A stretch of 64,000 nucleotides of DNA, taken from positions 23,251,780 to 23,315,779 of the forward strand of contig NC_080710.1 of NCBI RefSeq assembly GCF_019097595.1, in the 5' to 3' direction. Below, one piece after another: positions 13,666 through 26,138 of this stretch. Under the pieces are notes generated by a model, which worked only from the letters and a program-made list of their open reading frames with translations, had not been told where the DNA came from and ran no database searches. This DNA is from Hemibagrus wyckioides (taxonomy: Eukaryota; Chordata; Actinopteri; Siluriformes; Bagridae). The translations under genes were made by a program, and so were the position numbers. Position 1 is the first letter of the stretch; the number at the start of each line of letters is the position of its first letter.

Positions 13666-14160
13666 TATAGGTATAGCTATGGCACATTTCGTTTTTGTAA
13701 TCGGGTCAATGAAAATCCCAACCTTTACGCATTCCACTAGAAAATCTTGATATTTGTTTGTCAAAAAAGATCTGCTGTCAAACCGAGAAACATATACAGC
13801 AATGTAAAGCAGTGCAATGATCCAGGTTACTGAAATGAAACAGTGAATGGCAACAACACATAACAGTTACATCGAGCAAACAAAGCATTCCTAAAGAAAC
13901 TACAACAAACTAGTGGAATGTAACTGTCATTAAAAATTGTCCTAGTATGTAGGTTACCTAGTAAATTGTAAGTAGCACAAGCAGATGTTCCACAGCAAAA
14001 CCTTTATATGGGACGAGTCGCATTTAATAGACTTGCATACCTGTTCAGTTATCAGCCTGTTTACTCCAGAAAACAGCAAGCCAAGAATCACCAGTTTGCT
14101 ATCCAACACGCGCAGACAGGAGACCCGAAAGCCAGTTACTCGTACACATGCACCCTCACG

Positions 14161-14163
<3 letters not shown>

Positions 14164-14196
<33 letters not shown>

Positions 14197-14228
14197 TACA
14201 CGAGCGCGCCCGCGCGCGCACACACACA
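14164..14228. repeat. (CA)n with CG-rich alternating purine-pyrimidine stretch
   Basis: (CA)n, then CATACATACACGAGCGCGCC, then CGCGCGCACACACACA. This is a strictly alternating purine-pyrimidine design over most of the tract. It creates spurious Cys/Val and Thr/His ORFs on both strands. Confidence 0.92.
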
Positions 14229-14734
14229 TATTCCATGAGTGTGATGTAGATGCAGAACCTGAAGCCAGCCTTGTAATGCACGCCCCCTTTTGAAACACAG
14301 CCTCACGCACACAGCTTTGACAAGCCACGCCCACTTATGATAATATTGGTAAGCCATAGTGGAACGCTATTGGTCAACTCTTTTACTAGTTAGTACAATA
14401 AATACGTTAAAGTAACCACATGAAAATGGACTCCTGTATATATACAGGGATTCTGTTAATGAAATACATTAGCATTTAAATAAATTAAATTAAAATTTCA
14501 ATAAATTAAAATATATTTGTAACACAGAAATATTCCCATTTTAAACTATATTAATTAATGATAAATAATACATTTCATATATATTGTGGCCAAATTTGTC
14601 TAGAATCAAAAAGAATCAAAAGAATGAATACAAATTATACTCATATAAACATACTATTTTATACGTTAAACAGCATTTAAGCCTGATTGAATAACATACA
14701 TGCTGTTGTTAACGTACTATTTACCCCTGTGCGT

Positions 14735-15035
14735 TATCCTGGCCGGAGTTGCAGTTGATCCAGATTATCCCCTGAAAAACTGTGTGTGTTGGGGGAGTAC
14801 ATTTTAGCTGGGACACCAGTCTGATGCAGGACATCAATCACACACATTCACACTTAAGGGCAATTTATCACTGCCAGTTCCACCACCAGCATGTTTTCGA
14901 GAGGTGGGAGGAAATCAGATAAGATGAGGAAAACCCACAAAGACACAGAGAGAACAACCAAGCTCGGGATCAATCTGTGGACCTTGGAGAACTCTGGAGC
15001 TCAGGAGTCTGTTATGCCACCATGCTGGCATGTTG
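14735..15035 (-). repeat. SINE-like fish repeat, minus orientation
   Basis: On the minus strand it reads like the common fish SINE body with GGTTTTCCTCATCTTATC, CCCACCTCTCGAAAACATGC and AATTGCCCTTAAGTGTGAAT. Relatives with the same word order lie at 23395-23705, 24755-25005, 29845-29975, 44200-44400, 46290-46500 and, in plus orientation, 44570-44790 and 59728-59925. Confidence 0.6.
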
Positions 15036-17049
15036 ATATACTATTAAAATGGATGTCTAATTTTACAGTGTTTCTTTTTTCCCTTTTCAATTACATATCA
15101 TTACACAGCTGCAAAAACATCAGTACCTTAAGCTTTAGCAAGCAAAAGCTCCAGCCTAACCTCCTCAATTAAGAATTGGGAATGCTGTGTTACTATTTCT
15201 AAAAATCCCAGTTTATATGATATGTGTGACTGATTAACAATAATAATGCTAGTTATCTCTGCAATCTTAATATTGAAGTAAAAGAGATAGTTAACAGTCA
15301 AGCAAGGAAATGAGAGAGACACACAGCTTGAAGGGGCTCAGAATGGCAGGAGTAACAACTTGTATGCCCCTAATATGTGGTCAGGCTAGTGAGGTAAGAA
15401 AAGAGGAGACGAAACTGGTTTGTATACTGTATGGATTCATGCATAATGTCTTTATAATAATCTAATCCATGGGACTTGTTATTATACACCCATGCCATCT
15501 ACAACAGCAGAGACTAAAATAATGTAGGTCTGGCTGGAGGGAGAAGTTTGCTCCGAGCAAATGGACTCCATGCCAGGACTGTCTTCTTTTGAAGCTATTG
15601 TACTGTTGCTATTTGATGGATTATTCAGAGTAAATCTGTCATCTGGAATAAAGATATATTCTTCCTCTCCCAGACTTTCAAAGCTAAAGACTGAAAGCTA
15701 AGTCACCATAGGGGGATATTACCTCAGTGGATCAGAGCACAGTCAGTACAGTCAGGTTTTTACTGTACAGTAACACTCTACCTTTTTACCCATTACAGCA
15801 TCACTCAAATTAGACCTGATGTGATAACCTGAGGCAAACCCCTGCTATACCCACAGCTTCTGCTTAGCTAAGATGAAACATTTTGCTGCTCTTCGGCTTC
15901 TCAAAACATCTGCAGGCAAAAAAAAAAAAAACCCTTTTCAGTAGGAAACACATATCATATAACCTCTTCTGATTTCATGATAGTTTTATGATTATAATCT
16001 ACTGCCTCTCTACACTGCTCATAAACTGAATTCCAGAGAATATTAGGAACGTTAACTTTATAGGTAATTGTAAAACTTAGATTATATATAGCTCTTTTAC
16101 TTTGTTAAATACACTGATTTGAAATAATGCTCACAGTTTTACATTTTATAGATGATTATAATTTTTCATGTACAACACTTTAGACAAACAAATAAACCAA
16201 CAAACAAACAACTGACAAATAAATAAAATATTTTTGTTATTGCGTTGGTTATTTCACTTGTTGTTGATGCTGTTATGGGCCGTTTTATTTATGCCTGCTC
16301 CACAGAACCCGAACAGGTCCAGCAAATTCATTTGCAATTTTGAATAAAAACATATAATTAGTTTCGAATAAAGTCTTTAGGGTTAAGTCATAAATAACAG
16401 TGGCGCTGTAAAAAGTGGTCCTGGTCATTTTTCCCTGAAGCTAAAAATTGTACAGCTTTAGATAGTCAGATACTTTGTGCAAAGTTCACGTTGCAGCATT
16501 TGTACATTCAGTAAAAAGAAGATGGAGCTGGTAGAGCGTGGCATTTGTTTATGAGTCAGTTTGTTTATCAGGCAGTTGGTTTTGTGGTATGCAGGTATGA
16601 GTTTTTTGGGAGACTGTTAACTAGACTTCATTGGCACAGATAGCTATAACAACTTTCATTTACTTTTAGTGGATAATAATCACTTTTATTACATCATCTT
16701 TTCCTTCAACTGATAATAACAATAAAACGGAGCACCCTCTGGAAACACAGCATGGGCAAGAACCACCATTTTGAGAAACACTTTTTTTGGTATAAATTAT
16801 ATACTGTATATATATGACCCATTACACATAGAACACATTGAAAAGTAATTTGTATCTGATTTTTCTACTGTCATATTCAGATAATCACTTATTCCAGGCT
16901 GCCCGCCAAGCTATGAATGGAGCAGGATCAATAGAAACACCCTGGGAAGCAGGCAGATAAAGGTGTATCTGCTGATTATATGTTGATTATATGCTTATTT
17001 TTAGATTTAGATTTCATACCATCAGATGCAATTTTCTAGACAGACTCCA

Positions 17050-17460
17050 CTTCACCACAGGGTGTCTGGGACTCTTACAAACCTCAGTCCAGAGAGCAGG
17101 CACACGGGTCTGCCAAGCTGCCAGCCTGATCAAAAGGAGGGATAAAGAGCATTAAAATGCATAACCATCATGCGTGAAAATTAGAAATAGCTACAATAAC
17201 ACAGAGAGGGTTACTTACCCAGAGACACCCTACTGACTCTATGCTCTGACTGAACACTGAGGTCACATCTCTCTGGCCAACATGCATAATGCATCATTAT
17301 TAATGTGCCTGCCAGCTTTCATTACTCCCAAATGTGTCAATGAGTAATGCTCTTTAAATTGACAAGAGCAGGCACTTGCCTGATGAGCTTGATGCATGTT
17401 GGTTGTGCATCATTATAACTGGATTATTTTGTGCAACACTAGCATGATAATTATACATTT
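17050..17460. promoter_or_regulatory. Candidate conserved non-coding element, or exon of a non-coding transcript
   Basis: Repeat-free sequence with many TAAT and ATGCAT-type words (GCATAATGCATCATTATTAA, ATTACTCCCAAATGTG). The composition is more balanced than its surroundings. A minus-strand donor-like CTGGGTAAGTAAC is present at 17220-17209. No ORF. Confidence 0.22.
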
Positions 17461-17595
17461 ATGTTATTTTAGTGTGCCTAATAGACAATAGTTGGGATCA
17501 GTTGTACTCTACCATCAGATAATTTAACTGATTATCCATATTGTAGATTTTTTTTACAGAGAGGTAAAACACACATGTTCAGGATATACACAACT

Positions 17596-17627
17596 TATTA
17601 ATTAATTAATTAATTAATTAATTAATA
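17596..17627. repeat. (TTAA/TAAT)n microsatellite
   Basis: Eight TAAT units in tandem. Confidence 0.9.
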
Positions 17628-18271
17628 CTATTATAGCTATTAAACTTAGTGCTAATGTTCTTCTGAAAATTACAGAAAGAAGAAGGAAGGCAACTAGTGC
17701 TAATTTGGTTCTCTCAATTATTTTTGTCACTATTTCCTAACATTACATACCCACTCCCATAGGGTTTATTACAGTTATGACATAAAGCTCAGTAAAGTTA
17801 AAAGATTTTATCTACAAATCCATGGAGTGAACAAATTTCTAAATACTTTGAATGTATTACAGGATTTGACCAGAGCCAGACAGGAAATACATCCTAATGT
17901 AATGTTTTTCAAAACGCTGTTGGAAAACTCTGATCATTATTACTCCCCCTCAGAAAAGCTCCAAAAGCTCTATTTATTGTATCTAGATGGATCTGAGAAC
18001 CTATTTAAGTACACATGGAAATAAAACAAAGAGATCACTTCTGGCATGCAGATATGGGAACTCATAAAACAAAACTGTATTAACAAGAAACCGAACTGTT
18101 TTTGGCTATGTCTTGATTTATTTCCACAGGTAGGAGAGTTTGTTGGGAAAGAGCTGATTAACGTCCAGTAGCTTCTGACACTTAGTTTAAGTTTAAACCC
18201 TGATTTATATTCAGGCTCGGCGTAATTACTTCTCAACTGAGTCATTGTCAGATGAGTCCATTATTTATATG

Positions 18272-18275
<4 letters not shown>

Positions 18276-18310
<35 letters not shown>
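18276..18310. repeat. (AT)n microsatellite
   Basis: A 35-bp AT run, followed by GAGA-rich sequence at 18323-18343. Confidence 0.93.
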
Positions 18311-18317
<7 letters not shown>

Positions 18318-18467
18318 TTTATAGAGAGAGATAGAGAGAGAGAAATTAAAATTTTAATAACACAATGTGTGTCCACTGTGTAAGGAAACCTAGGAGGACT
18401 GTCTGCAAGGAGGTAATGAAGAACAAACACTAAGGTCCTGAAAAACACTGAGGCTTCTATTCTGCAA

Positions 18468-18540
18468 TAGATAGATAGATAGATAGATAGATATACTTTA
18501 TTGATCCCATGAGGGAAATTCTTATGTTACAGCAGCTTGG
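18468..18540 (-). repeat. LINE 3' tail with (GATA)n microsatellite
   Basis: On the minus strand it reads CAGCTGCTGTAACATAAG-like sequence, AATTTCCCTCATGGGATC, AATAAAGTATATC and then (TATC)n. This is a short 3' end of a fish non-LTR element whose terminal tetranucleotide repeat forms the microsatellite. Confidence 0.6.
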
Positions 18541-19279
18541 ACATTCAGTGTGAATCATATCAGTTAATTAAAGAATATATATATATATATATGTATATAT
18601 ATTCAATGCAAATATGTTAATTATTGTGATAGCACTGTTCACTTTCTTCCAAGCTATATTCAGCATGCATAAGCAGAAAGTATTACAATACTGCCACCTA
18701 GTGGCCAAAGATTAAACAAACACTGGCTAAATTATTCTGGAGAAAAGCACAGTTTAACAGGAGATTAGGATTAAATATTGTGTTAATTCGGTTGTTTCTG
18801 CGCTGTAATTGTCTCACTTGTTCATGCTAAATCATATTGTTGACATATTGTGTTTTATTAAAAAAGCTCCTTAAATTATTGCATTGCCTACACTACCAGA
18901 AAGAGGAAATAGACTGTGGGGTGTGTTTGTTCTAATAGTGTGGCTGATACCCACCATAGCCCAGAGGTCTAGCTGGCAAATGAGGAATAATAGTGAATAA
19001 ATTACAGATCCCCAAAGATGACAGCTGATAGATACTGAAAGCCACGCATCCAATTTTTTTTTTTTTTAAAAAGATAGTGTTATTATTTAAATGAAGTTCT
19101 TATCCATTTATTGTTTTCCCCCCAACATTCACAAATGTACAAGTAAGCTCTAAATAAATATTAAACACTCACATCATTCAAAAGTGCCACATCAGTGTGA
19201 ATTAAAATCCAATCCTAAATATAAATTGATGAAAAGTATTTTTATATTTGTTTTTCAGTAGAAATGTTAAATGTTAAAT

Positions 19280-19480
19280 GAAAAGAGGATGTGGTAGCTT
19301 AGTGGTGATGGACTACTGATAAGAAGGTTGTGGTTGTGTGCAAATCCCAGATCCACTAAGCTGCTACTGCTGGGCCCCTGAGCAAGGCCCTTAACCCTAC
19401 ACTGCTCAGTCATATAAAAATGAGATAAAATGTAAGTGTCTCTGGATAAGAGTGTCTGCAAAATGTCAGAAATGTTAATG
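19280..19480 (+). repeat. tRNA-derived V-SINE (HE1-like), full length
   Basis: It has a tRNA-like head with A box TAGCTTAGTGG and degenerate B box GCAAATCCC, the conserved body GCAAGGCCCTTAACCCT, and a tail CTCTGGATAAGAGTGTCTGC followed by AAAATGTCAGAAATGTTAAT. The tail matches the end of the LINE at 52832-53640. Confidence 0.85.
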
Positions 19481-20266
19481 TAATGTGGATCATGTTAAAG
19501 AATTTATAGACAATTGCAAAACCTTAGCAGAACTTTACATTTAGGGTTTATTTGTGCTATAATACAACGTTCTAGTGTATTAAATAAAGACTGAATGAGA
19601 TCATGATGTTAACAAGCAGAAATAACTGTCACTTTCTCACTCTTTATATTTAACAAAAAATGATGTTCTTCAGCTGCTCAGTAGTTGTTCAAGCATGCAA
19701 AGCCCATGTTCATTTCTAAAACTTTTATTCATTAATTGGTCATTGGTGTGAAATTGATATTAAAGATTTATGGAATACATCTGTTACACATTCATCTGTG
19801 TTCATGGTTTAATGATATCACATCATATTCACTGAATTTTACATGGTCAGTACGGTTCAGTTTGCAGTACGGAGAACATGGAGCTGTGGACTGAGATATT
19901 TTTATACTTATGTATGCAGAAATAAATGATTTAACAATGCAATAGGTCCTGACTTGTCCTGGTTATGTCATGTGTGCCATTTCAGTAAAATGCAATAATG
20001 AAATATTGATCAGCACGTTTCATTATTTACTTTTGTTCCAAAAAATGTGGCATCAGCTGATGTGGCTACGAGCCCTTTCAGGAAAAGAAAGACGTGAGCA
20101 AGAAAAATGAATCAGTGTTTGCAAAAGTAGTGGTAGTGATTGTACAGTCACTTTGATTGGGACAGATTCCTACTCAGCTGAGAGTAAACACAACGTACAG
20201 AAGCTCAGTGTATATTTACAATATCTGATGTTAGCATATGATTGAACAGGCCATGCAATTATAATG

Positions 20267-20805
20267 ACATGATCAGGCATAACATTATGAGCATGAGAGG
20301 TGAAGTGAATAACACTGATGATCTCCTCATCATGGCACCTGTTAGTGGGTGGGATATATTAGGCGGCAAGTGAACATTTAGTCCTCAAAGTTGATGTGTT
20401 AGAAGCAGGAAAAATGGGCAAGCGTAAGGATTTGAGCGAGTTTGACAAGGACCAAATTGTGATTGCTAGATGACTGGATCAGAGCATCTCCAAAACTGCA
20501 GCTCTTGTGGGGTGTTCCCGGTCTGCAGAGATCAGTATCTATCAAAAGTGGTCTAATAAAGGAACAGTGGTGAACCGGTGACAGGGTCATGGACGGCCAA
20601 GGCTTATTGATGGACGTGGGGAGCGAAGGCTGGCCCGTGTGATCCGATCCAACAGACGAGCTACTGTTGCTCAAATTGCTGAAGAAGTTAATGCTGGTTC
20701 TGATGACAGAATACACAGTGCATGATGGGTCAGGGTTGTTTTGGCAGCAAAAGGGGGACCAACACAATACTAGGCAGGTGGTCATAATGTTATGCCTGAT
20801 CGGTG
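20267..20805 (+). mobile_element. Same MITE family, copy 2
   Basis: Same structure as the 13135-13665 copy, with the N-terminal transposase remnant ([16 protein letters not shown]) starting near 20414 and an internal stop soon after. The left terminus is degenerate. The right terminus CGGTGTA is intact. Confidence 0.87.
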
Positions 20806-21794
20806 TACTGTATATGAATGTTACGGCTTATGTGAGTGAAATAATAGAGGATCTCTTCTCTTGTCATGTTAGTGAAAAACATATCCTTGTAAAGCACTTT
20901 ATTTATCATAGCACTCTTGTTCCTCATGAAGAGGATGCTGAAGTATGAACGTTTGCATAAACATCTATTGTACCATGTGTAATAGCATCCAGACCATGAA
21001 GTGTATTTTCAGTGCTATGTATGATAAGAATTGAGATGTGATTTTCCAGTACATCCAGCCTGATGAATTATTATAATAAGAATTATTATACATGCAAATG
21101 TGGAGTGCTTTGATTTCAATGATGTAGGTTTTGCATATATAGTGCGTCTATTAAAAGCAGAAAATCAAACTACTTCAATGCCAAAAAACATCAGAGCTAT
21201 TAATCTAGATGTCTAATGGACGTGGGTGGACGCAGGTTTGTGTTGGATCACAGTGTAGCCTGTAGACTGAACCCGAAAGTCTGACCTGAAAGCGTTTGGA
21301 TTTGATAACAGTTCAGATTGAGAACATGACTGGATACACACATTCACTCTGCATTTATAGACAGAGGTGAAGAAATGTCTGCTTTCTTCCTCAGACAGAC
21401 AGCTGATTCACAGACAATAGTCAGTCAACATGACAATGCTAAAATGATATGAAAAAGAATAGTTTGTGTTGCAGAGCAACCTCCGGCAGCATAGCATCTG
21501 TCCTTTTTGGATAATATAATTTCAGTAAGAGTAAAGTGAAGAAACACACAGTAGTGCCATAGAGAACACTGGTACAGAGGTAATTTTGTATCATTATCTC
21601 CTCAGCTGCTAGGTTTAGCTTTTTAGATATTTTAGATTAGACAGCTACGTTTGGAGTCTATTAATGAATATATCTAGGGGACTGTTATACAGAGTGGCAC
21701 AAAATATATATATATAAACACAAATCAGCCATAATATTAAATATAATATTAAAGTCACCTGCCTAATTGTGAAGTCCCCTTTGTGCTGCCAAAG
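20806..21794. other. Non-coding stretch
   Basis: Nothing recognised. Confidence 0.55.
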
Positions 21795-22330
21795 CAGAAG
21801 AAGAAGCCTTTATTTTTGTCACATAAACACTGTGCAGGCATAACATTATGACCACCAGCCTAATATTGTGTTGGTCCGAGCTTTTGCTGGCAAAACAGCC
21901 CTGACCTGTTGAGGCATGGACTCCACAATCCACTAGATTGATAGATACTGACCACTGCAGACTGGGAACACCGCACAAGAGCTGCAGTTTCGGAGATCCA
22001 TCACAATGTGGCCTTTGTCAAACTCGATCAAATCCTTACTCTTGCCCATTTTTCCTGCTTCTAACACATCAACTAAATGTTCACTTGCTGCCTAATATAT
22101 CCCACCCACAAACAGGTGCCATGATGAGGAGATAATCAGTGTTATTCACTTCACCTCTCACTGCTCAGAATGTTATGGTTGATTGGTGTACATTACAGCA
22201 CAGTCAAATTCTTTCTTTGCATATCCCAGCTTTGGATGTTGGGGTCAGAGTGCAGGGTCAGCCATGATGCAGTGCCCGTGGAGCAGAGAGGGTTAAGGGC
22301 CTTGCTCACGGGCCCTAAGCTCTGACCTGT
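21795..22330 (-). repeat. SINE of the 39420 type, split by a MITE
   Basis: The left part 21795-21826 (tail, AGAAGAAGCCTTTATTTTTG) and right part 22189-22330 (body, GAGGGTTAAGGGCCTTGCTC) are the two halves of one SINE. They are interrupted at a TA by the MITE at 21827-22188. The tRNA-like head is truncated near 22330. Confidence 0.8.
21827..22188 (-). mobile_element. Same MITE family, copy 3, shortened and nested in a SINE
   Basis: The ends are CACTGTGCAGGCATAACATT on the left and ATTGGTG with TA at 22189-22190 on the right. It is shorter (about 360 bp) than its siblings because of a further internal deletion. The flanking sequence on both sides belongs to one tRNA-derived SINE, so this MITE inserted into it. 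Confidence 0.85.
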
Positions 22331-22725
22331 TAAAGCATGGACTGCACAAGACATCTGAAGATGTGCTGTGGTATCAGAAAGTTTAGCAACAGATGCTTTA
22401 AGTCCTGTAAGCTGTGAGGTGAGATCATCCCACAGATGCTGAATTAGATTGGCAGTTAGGGAATCTGGAGGGTATTAACTTTTTCTGTTATTTGTGCTAC
22501 AATTGCACTTCTTTGGGATCAGATGGGTTAACCTTCACTCCACACATGAATCTGTGAGCCTTGGATGTCTATGATCCTGCCACCAATTCACTTGTTGTCC
22601 TTGCTTGAACCACCAGTTGAATTTAGTTGGTTTAGAGAAGCTAACCATCATAATATGGCCAATGTCAAACTCGCCTAGATTCTTATGCTTACCCATTTTG
22701 TCTTGCTTTCAACTTTGAGAACTAT
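22322..22725 (-). mobile_element. Relic of the longer parental Tc1 element of the MITE family
   Basis: On the minus strand it contains parts absent from the short MITEs (3' half around the DGSGLF/ATG-proximal leader and a stretch with CATCCCACAGATGCT) and a decayed N-terminal MGKHKN-like start near 22697. It has an internal deletion and is non-coding. It directly follows the SINE at 21795-22330. Confidence 0.5.
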
Positions 22726-22892
22726 AACCCTTGACAAGTTTCACTGTAATGAAATAAACAAGAATATCACTTGAGCAAAATATCTAGAGTCTCAGCACTG
22801 AAATTTAAAGATTCCGAGAAAGTGTGACCGAGAGGAAAAATAACAGAGAGAGCAAGACAATCAGGGGGGACAGAAGAGACATTATATACTAA

Positions 22893-22894
<2 letters not shown>

Positions 22895-22955
<61 letters not shown>
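22895..22955. repeat. (GA)n microsatellite
   Basis: About 60 bp of GA with one interruption. It gives a spurious Leu-Ser ORF on the minus strand. Confidence 0.93.
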
Positions 22956-22959
<4 letters not shown>

Positions 22960-23394
22960 CAGATTCCAACAGAGTCCAAGTGAGAGTGGTGAAGGCTTCA
23001 TGGGAAGAGTAGATTCCTGTAACTAGTTTTGGCTGTGATAAAGGTCATCTACACCTGAGTGCCTGCTGTAGCTATACCTGTATGACAGAGAAAAATAGTA
23101 AGAGATAGTAAGGAAAGATAAATAGAGGGTAAACAATGGCTGAACATTTATTACACAGCGGAAGGAGAAAGATGCAGAGATAGTGACAAAGAAAATATAA
23201 TATAGAAATATAAATACAGAATTAATTGCTTAATTCCAATGAAATTTTGTGCATTTAAGTTTCCTAGATTCCAAAATGTATATTATTTTCCCAGAATTAG
23301 ATCAGCAGTATAAATTTGTTTTTAGTTCACTTACTTTTTGCAATAATTGTGCTTATATACTATACTAGCTTAAAGTAGAACTGATGGACACATT

Positions 23395-23705
23395 AATTCA
23401 TTCATCTTCAGAGAGCACTTTATTCTGCTCAGGGTTGCAGTGGATCCTGAGCATATCCCAGTAGATTCTCCTAGGCACAAGGCAGGATACACCCTGGACT
23501 GGACAACAGTCCATTACAGAGCACCCACCCACACACACACACACACACAATAGAAATCCACCTACTGGCATGTTTTTGGGAGATGGGAGGAAACCAGAAA
23601 ACCCAGAGCAATCTTATGCAAACAGAGATAACATAAGAATAGGAAGAGCATAAAAACTCTGCAGACAGCAACCTAAGTCCAGGATCGAACACGGACCTTG
23701 AAACT
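23395..23705 (-). repeat. SINE-like fish repeat
   Basis: It contains CTGCTCAGGGTTGCAGTGGA, GGCAGGATACACCCTGGACT, a (CA)n tract at 23524-23550 and TTTTTGGGAGATGGGAGGAA, then a GGATCGAACACGGACCTTG tRNA-like stretch (head on the minus strand). Confidence 0.65.
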
Positions 23706-24754
23706 GTGAGAGAGCAAAGCTATCAGCTGCATCATAAACAAATTCAATGCACGACTTATTTTCAGTGATAAATCAGAACTGATATAAAGGCTTATGTCCA
23801 AGTGTTTTTGTTTAGAGGCATAAGGAATATATGAGTCACTGAATGATACACAGAAAGCTATTTGTTTGTACTGCTCTTGTTTCCTCCCTCTCTCTCTCTC
23901 CATATTTATCTACAATATGCTGATATTTAAGTATGTATTTAGGCCAGTGTTACTCCAGTGATTTTACCCCACTTGTTCAGTTGTTGTGAGACCATGGCAT
24001 GAATAAAAGGTAAAAAAAATAATAACACCACAGTTTGGACAACAAGTATGGCTGTTTAGAAGAAAACAAAAACCTAATTTAAACCACTGCATGGTGTATT
24101 AGTCAAGGCTATGAGCCCTCCTGGGCTGAACGTTACACACAACTTTGAAATGATATTAAATGGCTCTTTTAAATAGCAGAACACAACACGGAGCATAGCA
24201 TTTCCCTTAAAACCTGGCTATAAATTTAGCAAATGTTTTCAATCCATGTGAATATAAACTAACGGTCAGCGCTTAACAGCTGTACTGAAGCCTTCAGTAA
24301 AACAGATGCCAAAGATGATCATTTCTGTGACTTTATTTGTTGTTTAGCGCACTAATAGTTTAGCATTTTCTGCTCCAGAGGGTGTTAAATGAAGTGTGAG
24401 GAAACATGAGATTTGATGAAGCATCTTAAAGTCAAAATTATGTGCTACACAAAATAATGACCAACAAGCATACTGATGTAAGATTAAAACCAACTATTAG
24501 GCTAGAAGAATGGACCTTAGTTATTAATGCTTAGCATCAGATGGGGTTATAAAATGTCAAATCCAGCCTACGTGATAGAGCTGTGATATCAGAACATTCT
24601 GGATGTGACCTTGACTGGAACTTGGCATACCAAAAGGACTAACCTTTTGCCATCTTCTTCAGAACTGTCTACAGGACACAGCTCAGCGTTTTCAACACCA
24701 AAAACAATGATTCAATAATCTAAAAATAAGCACAAAGTGTTTAGATTTTGTGTT

Positions 24755-25005
24755 TTATTCAGGTCAGGGTGGTCCTAGTAGATCCTGAGACAATGAGATA
24801 CAAGACAGACACACACCCTGAATAGGAAAATTAATCCACTGCTGAGCAAAACACACACATTTACACCTAGGGGCAATTTAGTGTAGGCAGTGCACCTAAC
24901 GGCGTGTTTGTGGACAGGAGGAGAACACAGGAAGAAGATCACACAGAGCACCAGATCTCCACACACACAGTAACCCAAGCTCAGTATCAAACCCTAGAGC
25001 TGTGT
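24755..25005 (-). repeat. SINE-like fish repeat fragment
   Basis: It has the same word order as 23395-23705 (ATTCAGGTCAGGGTGG, CACACCCTGAATAGG, GGGGCAATTTAGTGTAGGC, then GGAGGAGAACACAGG). Decayed. Confidence 0.5.
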
Positions 25006-25544
25006 GTTCATATAATGAGATTATGGCATCATTATTTCACAGAAAACAAGAGATATGGTAAATAAACCATGAAAGATACATGTTAAGCTGTTTCCTTATA
25101 ATGGGTTTATACGAAAAAGAAAACAGTTAACATTAAAACTATTGTACATGTGAGTGATTTGTTGCTTGATCATCATTTTTGTACATATTAACATTTTAGA
25201 TTCTCCTTAAATCAATTGCTATAATCATATTTAGTTTAATTAGCCCGAGTTTACAATCTGTATGTCATGCACCATGTCTATATACAAACTATTTAATATA
25301 TGTATTGTAAACTAAAACTGCTATGTTAAATATATGTTTTTTTTCATGCATGAAGCTAGCATGGGCCATAAGCATGAGTATTTCATCATAATCTAAATCC
25401 ATCATATCTCGTTTGATCAGTAATTATTCTCTCATTTCTATTAAAATCTGGGGAGATGAGACCGGTAAGTGGATAAAAACTGATTGCAGAAAAGTGTAAT
25501 CTGCACGCATCAGAAAACAGAGGGCTTTTAATGCATTGCTCATA

Positions 25545-26096
25545 CACTGACCAGGCATAACATTATGACCACCTGCTTAATATTGTGTTGGTCCTCCTTT
25601 TGCTGTTAAAACTGCCCTGACCCATCATGCACTGTGTATTCTGACACCTTTCTATCGGAATCAGCATTAACTTCCTCAGCAATTTGAGCAACAGTAACTC
25701 GTCTGTTGGGTCGGATCACACGGGCCAGCCTTCGATCCCCACGTGCATCAGTGAGCCTTGTCCACCCATGACCCTGTCACCAGTTCACCACTGTTCCTTC
25801 CTTGGACCACTTTTGATAGATACTGACCACAGCAGACCGGGAACACCCCACAAGAGCTGCAGTTTTGTAGCTGCTCTGATCCAGTGGTCTAGCCATCACA
25901 ATTTGGTCCTTGTCAAACTCGCTCAAATCCTTACGCTTGCCCATTTTTCCTGCTTCTAACACATCAACTTTGTGGACAAAATGTTCATTTGCTGCCTAAT
26001 ATATCCCACCCGCTAACAGGTGCCATGATGAGGAGATCATCAACCAGTGTTATTCACTTCACCTCTCAGTGCTCATAATGTTATGCCTGATCGGTG
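25545..26096 (-). mobile_element. Same MITE family, copy 4, full length
   Basis: A 552-bp element with TA at 25543-25544 and 26097-26098, and well-preserved inverted repeats. On the minus strand it retains an open 61-codon N-terminal transposase fragment ([20 protein letters not shown] and following, near 25777-25944) but no catalytic domain. Confidence 0.92.
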
Positions 26097-26138
26097 TATT
26101 AAAGCAATGCATATAAGTCTATATGCATTGCTTTAATA
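26097..26138. repeat. Perfect 19-bp palindrome with 4-nt loop at the MITE edge
   Basis: The arms TATTAAAGCAATGCATATA (26097-26115) and their exact reverse complement (26120-26138) flank an AGTC loop. The first two bases are the TA target-site duplication of the MITE at 25545-26096. Confidence 0.9.

Larger units (their letters stand above)
15036..19279. other. Non-coding stretch
   Basis: No gene. Microsatellites lie at 17596, 18276 and 18468, with a candidate regulatory stretch at 17050-17460. Confidence 0.55.

Noticed and set aside
13954..14334. Frames over the CA/CG repeat on both strands
   Set aside because: The products are low-complexity Cys-Val or Thr-His runs from the dinucleotide repeat.
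22767..22979. Leu-Ser-rich minus-strand frame
   Set aside because: It is a translation of the GA microsatellite.
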